Positions 59,394 to 64,000 of a stretch of 64,000 nt of DNA are shown piece by piece; position 1 is the first letter of the stretch, and every line of letters starts with the position of its first letter. A program made the position numbers and the translations under genes. The notes beneath the pieces are model-generated. The model searched no databases. It worked only from the letters and a program-made list of their open reading frames with translations, and had not been told where the DNA came from. Origin of the DNA: Magnetococcales bacterium WMHbin3 (lineage in GTDB: Bacteria > Pseudomonadota > Magnetococcia > Magnetococcales > Magnetaquicoccaceae); assembly GCA_002753185.1 (NCBI GenBank), contig PDZX01000014.1:1-64000 (forward strand). Direction: 5' to 3'.

Positions 59394-60599
59394 ATGTCTC
59401 TTTTATCCCAACGCATCCAGAACGTAAAGCCCTCACCCACCCTCATGATCGCGGCCAAGGCCAAGGCGCTGCAGGCCGAAGGCAAGGATGTCATCGGCCT
59501 GGGGTCCGGGGAACCCGATTTCGACACCCCCGCCCACATCAAAAAGGCCGCCATCCTGGCCTTGCGCGAGGGGTTCACCAAGTATACCGCAGTGGAGGGG
59601 ATCGGGGAACTCCGGCAGGCCATCATCCGCCGCTACGCCAAGGATCACGGCCTCACCTTCACCCCGGACCAGGTGGTGGTGACCGTGGGCGGCAAGCAGG
59701 CATTCTACAATCTCGCCCAGGCCACCCTGAACCCCGGTGACGAGGTGATCATCCCCGCGCCATACTGGGTCTCCTATCCGGACATGGTGTTGCTGGCCGA
59801 TGGCAAGCCGGTCATCGTGGCCACCGCCGAGGCGAACGGTTTTAAAATTACCCCGGAGGAACTGGAAGCCGCCATCACGCCGAAGACCCGTTTCCTGGTG
59901 ATCAACTCGCCATCCAATCCCACTGGATCGGCCTACACCGCCGAGGAGTTGACAAAACTGGCCGGAGTGCTGGAACGCCATCCCCATGTCTGGGTGATCA
60001 GCGATGATATCTATGAAAAAATAGTGTACAAACCGTTCGAGTTCGTCACCATCACCGCCGTCGCCCCGGCGCTGCAAGACCGGACCGTGATCGTGAGCGG
60101 GGTGTCGAAGGCCTACTCCATGACGGGGTGGCGCATCGGTTACGCCGTTGGCCCCAAGGAGGTCATCAAGGCCATGGTCAAGATGCAGTCCCAGAGCACC
60201 TCCAACGCCGTCTCCATCGCGCAACGCGCCGCCGCCGTAGCCCTGGCCGGGCCGCAAAAGTGCATCAAGCCCATGGTGAAGGCCTTTCGCGAACGCCGGG
60301 ACTTCTGCGTGGATGCCTTCAACGCCATGCCGGGTGTCACCTGCCGCACTCCGGAAGGGGCATTTTACCTGTTCCCGAACGTGGCCGGTCTGATGAATAC
60401 CACCACCCCGGAGGGAAAACCGATCAGGGACAGCCTGGAACTGTCCGCCTATCTGCTGGAGGCGGTCGGCGTGGCCGTGGTGCCGGGTTCGGCGTTCGGT
60501 CTGGACCCCTATTTCCGCATCTCCTTCGCCACGTCGATGACCGATCTGGAACAGGCCATGGTTCGCATCCGCAAGGTGGCGGAAGTCCTGACGAAGTGA
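59394..60599 (+). CDS. aspC: Aspartate aminotransferase, class I
   Basis: This 401-residue pyridoxal phosphate enzyme has the pattern LGSGEPDFDTPAHI, NSPSNPTGSAY and the catalytic Lys in SGVSKAYSMTGWRIGYA. It interconverts aspartate and 2-oxoglutarate, linking amino-acid and central metabolism. ATG at 59394. The subgroup resembles the type Ib enzymes. Confidence 0.93.
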   Translation: MSLLSQRIQNVKPSPTLMIAAKAKALQAEGKDVIGLGSGEPDFDTPAHIKKAAILALREGFTKYTAVEGIGELRQAIIRRYAKDHGLTFTPDQVVVTVGGKQAFYNLAQATLNPGDEVIIPAPYWVSYPDMVLLADGKPVIVATAEANGFKITPEELEAAITPKTRFLVINSPSNPTGSAYTAEELTKLAGVLERHPHVWVISDDIYEKIVYKPFEFVTITAVAPALQDRTVIVSGVSKAYSMTGWRIGYAVGPKEVIKAMVKMQSQSTSNAVSIAQRAAAVALAGPQKCIKPMVKAFRERRDFCVDAFNAMPGVTCRTPEGAFYLFPNVAGLMNTTTPEGKPIRDSLELSAYLLEAVGVAVVPGSAFGLDPYFRISFATSMTDLEQAMVRIRKVAEVLTK

Positions 60600-60617
60600 T
60601 CGGTGATGCCGTGATTC

Positions 60618-60648
60618 TCCCAGGTCCGGGCATCGCCTGGACCTGGGA
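60618..60648. terminator. Hairpin between convergent aspC and the Rpn gene
   Basis: Arms tcccaggtcc (60618-60627) and ggacctggga (60639-60648) pair perfectly around an 11-base loop, 18 bases after the aspC stop. It lies between convergent genes, where a two-way terminator is expected, but no long T run follows on either side. Confidence 0.5.
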
Positions 60649-60654
60649 ATCTGA

Positions 60655-61587
60655 CTATGGAAAAAGCGCCTGCAACGAGTCGGCCTTGAAGATGTCGCCA
60701 AGCCAGACCGTCAACTCGTCCATCTCGGCAGAGGCCACCCTTTGCCGGACGGATTCCGGGACGGGGCCAAAACGCGTTTGCAGCAGTTGGAGCAGTGTAT
60801 CCGCGCGGCCTTTCCGCTCCCCTCTCAACTCCCCTCGCTTTTCTCCTTCCATCATGCCCGCTGTCCAGGTGGATTCCACCATGCTGGCCTGGTAATGCAG
60901 TTCGTCCTGGTAGCGTTCGTAGGCACGGCGTTCCTCTTCCGGGAGTTGCAGGATATCCAATACCTGCTGGGCCTTCCGCAGACCGCGCGCGGAGAACTCC
61001 TCGCGAATGGTGCCGGTCTTCAAAAAATAGATCCATTCGTCCAGGGAGTTGCGGGCGACCTCATCGAAGCGGTTGACCCGGAGCAGATAGAATTCCGGAA
61101 AGATCTCCCGCACGGATTGGCGGTGGAACAACCCTTTCTGACCTTCGTTCAACTGCAATTCGTCGTTGGTGTGCAATCCTCTGAATGAGGTCGTGCCATG
61201 GTAAATATAGTCGTCCCCGCAGCCGAGATCAAAATAGAGGATACTGATGGAAATCACCTTGGGAACCTGGGAATAGGCATTGCCTTCGTCCAGATGTTCT
61301 GTGACTGTTTTGGAGATCGCATAGACCAGGCGTTGCAGGTAATCATATTCTCGTTCGTATTGCAACTCGATCAAGATCAGTTCGTCCTGGCTGTTTTTGA
61401 CTTTCATGTCAACCCGGTTGGATTTGTCGAAACGATTTTCTTTATTGCTCTCGCTCTCCAGGATTTCGATTATTTTAACATTTGTCATGAGCAATTCGCT
61501 CAACAAACCTTCCAGCACTTCGAAGTTGGCCTTGCTGCGCAATAGCCGTTTCATGGCCCAGTCAAAGCTGATCAGTCGTCGTCTCAT
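60655..61587 (-). CDS. Rpn-family PD-(D/E)XK nuclease (recombination-promoting nuclease)
   Basis: This 310-residue protein has the PD-(D/E)XK nuclease-type core with NRVDMKVKNSQDELILIELQ, followed by a helical region and a charged C-terminus (GEKRGELRGERKGRAD). Rpn proteins promote recombination and occur in many copies in some genomes; they are often annotated as transposases. The ATG at 61587 is preceded by GGAGGAG on this strand. I see no inverted repeats around it, so it is not shown to be an insertion sequence. Confidence 0.88.
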   Translation of the reverse strand: MRRRLISFDWAMKRLLRSKANFEVLEGLLSELLMTNVKIIEILESESNKENRFDKSNRVDMKVKNSQDELILIELQYEREYDYLQRLVYAISKTVTEHLDEGNAYSQVPKVISISILYFDLGCGDDYIYHGTTSFRGLHTNDELQLNEGQKGLFHRQSVREIFPEFYLLRVNRFDEVARNSLDEWIYFLKTGTIREEFSARGLRKAQQVLDILQLPEEERRAYERYQDELHYQASMVESTWTAGMMEGEKRGELRGERKGRADTLLQLLQTRFGPVPESVRQRVASAEMDELTVWLGDIFKADSLQALFP

Positions 61588-61620
61588 GTGCTCCTCCTCT
61601 CGGTTTGCTGGGTGAACCGA

Positions 61621-61651
61621 CAAAAAAGCGCCCAGGGGATACCTGGGCGCT
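61621..61651 (-). terminator. Rho-independent terminator of acnB
   Basis: Arms agcgcccagg (61627-61636) and cctgggcgct (61642-61651) pair perfectly around a 5-base loop. On the minus strand the hairpin is followed by a T run (the A run at 61622-61627 on the plus strand), about 20 bases after the acnB stop. Confidence 0.85.
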
Positions 61652-61673
61652 CTTGGGTGTCACACCGGGGAGG

Positions 61674-64000
61674 TCAGGCCCCTCCGGTCTGTTCGTAGTT
61701 TGGAATTTCGTGGAAATTCAGGTACTTGTACACATTTGAGGACTTGGGGGTCACCCGCTCGGACATGATGGACATGTACTCGTCCACCGAGGGGAGTTTT
61801 CCCAGTTGCGCGGTGATGGCCGCCACTTCGGCGGAGGAGAGGAACACCTTGGCGCCGTCGCCCATGCGATTGTTGAAGTTGCGCGTGGAGGTGGAGACCA
61901 CGGTGGTGTTGCTGCGCACCCGCGCCTGGTTGCCCATGCACAGGGAACAGCCGGGAATCTCCATGCGGGCGCCCGATTTGCCGTAGACGCTGTACAGCCC
62001 CTCGGAAATGAGTTGCCGCTCGTCCATGCGGGTGGGCGGCGACATCCACAAGCGGCCCGGCACCGGCGGCTGGCCTTCGAGGATTTTCGCCGTGGCGCGG
62101 AAGTGACCGATGTTGGTCATGCACGAGCCGATGAACACCTCGTCCACAGTGGTGCCCGCCACGGTGGAGAGCAGCTTGACATCGTCCGGGTCGTTGGGGC
62201 AGGCCAGGATGGGTTCCTTGATCGCGTTGAGATCGATCTCGATCACGGCGGCGTATTCGGCATCCGCGTCCGGTTCCAGCAGGACCGGATTGGCCAGCCA
62301 TGCCTCCATGGCCGCGATCCGCCTGTTGAGGGCGTTCTTGGATTGATAGCCCTGATTGACCATGTTCTTGAGCAGGGTGACGTTGGATTGCAGGAACTCG
62401 ATGATCGGCTCCTTGTTCATGCGCACGGTGCAGGCCGCTGCGGAACGCTCCGCCGAGGCGTCGGTCAGTTCGAAGGCCTGCTCCACCTTGAGGTCGGGCA
62501 GTCCTTCGATTTCCAGAATCCGGCCACTGAAGATGTTCTTCTTGCCGGCCTTTTCCACGGTCAGCAGACCGCGCTGGATGGCGACGTAGGGGATGGCGTT
62601 GACCAGGTCGCGCAAGGTGACGCCCGGCTGCAACGACCCGGTGAAACGGACCAGCACCGACTCCGGCATTTCCAGCGGCATGGCGCCGGTGGCGGCGGCG
62701 AAGGCCACCAGGCCGGAACCCGCCGGGAAGGAGATGCCGATGGGGAAACGGGTGTGGGAGTCACCGCCGGTCCCCACCGTGTCCGGCAGGCAGACCCGGT
62801 TGAGCCAGGAGTGGATGATGCCGTCGCCGGGACGCAGCGCCACGCCGCCCCGATCCGAGAAGAAGCGCGGCAGGGTCTTGTGGGTCTGCACGTCCACCGC
62901 CTTGGGATAGGCCGCCGTGTGGCAGAACGACTGGATCACGAAATCGGCGGAGAAGCCCAGGCAGGCCAGTTCCTTGATTTCGTCGCGGGTCATGGGGCCG
63001 GTGGTATCCTGGGAACCCACGGTGGTCATGGTGGGTTCGCAATACTCGCCGGGACGCACCCCGGTCTTGCCCACCGCCTTGCCCACCATCTTTTGGGCCA
63101 GGCTGTACCCCTTGCCGGTATCCGGGGGATTCTGTGGGGCGACGAACAGCGTGGAGGGGGGCAGGCCCAGCACCTCGCGCGCCTTGGCGGTCAGCTTGCG
63201 TCCCACGATCAGGTTCACCCGCCCGCCCGCCCGCACTTCGTCCGGCAGGGTGATCGGCTTGATGGCGAATTTCGTGACCACCTGTCCGTCGCGGGAGATG
63301 GTGCCGTTTTTCGTGTTGATGGTGACCACGTCGCCGTTCTTCAGGGCGCTGACGTCACACTGGATCGGGAGCATGCCGGAGTCTTCTGCGGTGTTGAAGA
63401 AGATCGGGGCCATGGTCCCGCCGATCACCACGCCGCCGGTACGCTTGGCCGGGACGTGGGGGATGTCCTGGCCGATGTGCCAGATCAGGGAGTTGGCCGC
63501 CGATTTGCGCGACGACCCGGTCCCCACCACGTCGCCCAGATAGGCGAGGGGGTGACCCTTTTGCTTCAGGGAGGCGATCTGCTCCAGCGAGCCGGGCTGA
63601 CGGGTCACCAGCATCGACAGGGCATGCACCGGCACGTCGGGCCGGCTCCACGCCTCGGAGGCCGGGGAGAGGTCGTCGGTATTGGTCTCGCCGGCCACCT
63701 GGAACAGGGTCACGGTGATCTCTTCCGGCATGGGCTGGCGCGAGGTGAACCAGGTGGCGTCCGCCCAGTTCTTCAATACTTGTTGGGCCTTGGGATTGCT
63801 CTTGGCCTTGTTGGCCAGGGTGTCGAAGGCGTCATAGATCATCAGGGTGTTGGAGAGGGCTGTCACCGCCTCGTCCGCCAGGGAGGCGTTGTCGAGGAGA
63901 TGGATCAGGGGCATGACGTTGAAGCCGCCGATCATGGTGCCCAGCAGTTGCACCGCCTCTTTTGCGGAGATGACCGGGCAGGTGATCTTGCCCTGGGCTA
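61674..64000 (-). CDS. acnB: Aconitate hydratase B, 5' end outside the window
   Basis: The reading frame runs off the right end, so the N-terminus is missing; about 775 residues are present. Aconitase B features are [11 protein letters not shown] and [13 protein letters not shown], which supply Cys ligands of the 4Fe-4S cluster, and the swivel-domain sequence [12 protein letters not shown]. The enzyme isomerises citrate to isocitrate in the TCA cycle. No start can be given. It is followed by an intrinsic terminator. Confidence 0.95.
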   Translation of the reverse strand, partial: AQGKITCPVISAKEAVQLLGTMIGGFNVMPLIHLLDNASLADEAVTALSNTLMIYDAFDTLANKAKSNPKAQQVLKNWADATWFTSRQPMPEEITVTLFQVAGETNTDDLSPASEAWSRPDVPVHALSMLVTRQPGSLEQIASLKQKGHPLAYLGDVVGTGSSRKSAANSLIWHIGQDIPHVPAKRTGGVVIGGTMAPIFFNTAEDSGMLPIQCDVSALKNGDVVTINTKNGTISRDGQVVTKFAIKPITLPDEVRAGGRVNLIVGRKLTAKAREVLGLPPSTLFVAPQNPPDTGKGYSLAQKMVGKAVGKTGVRPGEYCEPTMTTVGSQDTTGPMTRDEIKELACLGFSADFVIQSFCHTAAYPKAVDVQTHKTLPRFFSDRGGVALRPGDGIIHSWLNRVCLPDTVGTGGDSHTRFPIGISFPAGSGLVAFAAATGAMPLEMPESVLVRFTGSLQPGVTLRDLVNAIPYVAIQRGLLTVEKAGKKNIFSGRILEIEGLPDLKVEQAFELTDASAERSAAACTVRMNKEPIIEFLQSNVTLLKNMVNQGYQSKNALNRRIAAMEAWLANPVLLEPDADAEYAAVIEIDLNAIKEPILACPNDPDDVKLLSTVAGTTVDEVFIGSCMTNIGHFRATAKILEGQPPVPGRLWMSPPTRMDERQLISEGLYSVYGKSGARMEIPGCSLCMGNQARVRSNTTVVSTSTRNFNNRMGDGAKVFLSSAEVAAITAQLGKLPSVDEYMSIMSERVTPKSSNVYKYLNFHEIPNYEQTGGA

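Noticed and set aside
60655-61587. Rpn gene as an insertion sequence
   Set aside because: No terminal inverted repeats or target duplications are seen; the hairpins nearby are terminator-like and differ from each other.

Overview
The window comes from a magnetotactic bacterium and holds an essentially complete mamAB-type magnetosome gene cluster on the + strand (215-16852). The gene content and order (mamD-like, mamF-like, mamH, I, E, a repeat-rich mamJ-like gene, K, F, L, M, N, O, P, A, Q, B, S, T), the GC-rich coding style and an Rpn-family nuclease suggest a magnetotactic coccus of the Magnetococcia/Etaproteobacteria type. A magnetotactic alphaproteobacterium cannot be excluded from sequence alone.

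Layout. (1) 1-16852: magnetosome biogenesis. It covers membrane remodelling (MamI, L, Q, B), cation transport (MamB, MamM, MamH, MamN), crystal maturation and redox control (MamE, MamO, MamP, MamS, MamT; five CxxCH magnetochrome motifs in MamE, MamP and MamT), the magnetosome chain (MamK filament plus a MamJ-like linker candidate), the TPR scaffold MamA, and crystal-shaping MamD/Mms6-like and MamF-like membrane proteins. (2) 16877-32455: eleven further + strand genes with short gaps or overlaps, directly behind mamT. Two are unrecognised proteins. The rest form a signalling-and-motor module: a hybrid histidine kinase, two paralogous CheY-like receivers, a double-STAS protein, a transmembrane protein with a degenerate Hpt, a tandem CZB zinc-binding protein, a MotA/ZorA-like channel with a giant coiled-coil tail, a MotB/ZorB-like OmpA protein, and a ZorC-like protein ending in an intact CheA-type Hpt domain. 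(3) 32499-34789: FeoB ferrous iron transporter plus a small Cys-rich partner. (4) 35400-40641: a FIST sensor, a second hybrid kinase and a REC-GGDEF diguanylate cyclase. (5) 40709-49649: housekeeping and miscellaneous genes (DUF971, nagZ, VanZ-like, molybdopterin oxidoreductase, nth, SNF2 helicase). (6) 49636-55847: surface polysaccharide genes. (7) 56147-64000: a small Lys-rich exported protein, a rubredoxin-domain protein, rlmB, cysS, an aminotransferase, an Rpn nuclease and a truncated acnB.

From 215 to 34789 every convincing gene lies on the + strand, many with ATGA/GTGA stop-start overlaps. Magnetosome formation, the signalling/motor module and iron uptake may therefore be transcribed together. 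The most notable candidate for an undescribed system is the Zorya-like ion-motor trio (25788-32015) built into a two-component phosphorelay and placed between mamT and feoB. It lacks any Zorya nuclease or helicase nearby, so I read it as a signalling or mechanical device rather than a canonical defence system. That reading is inference.
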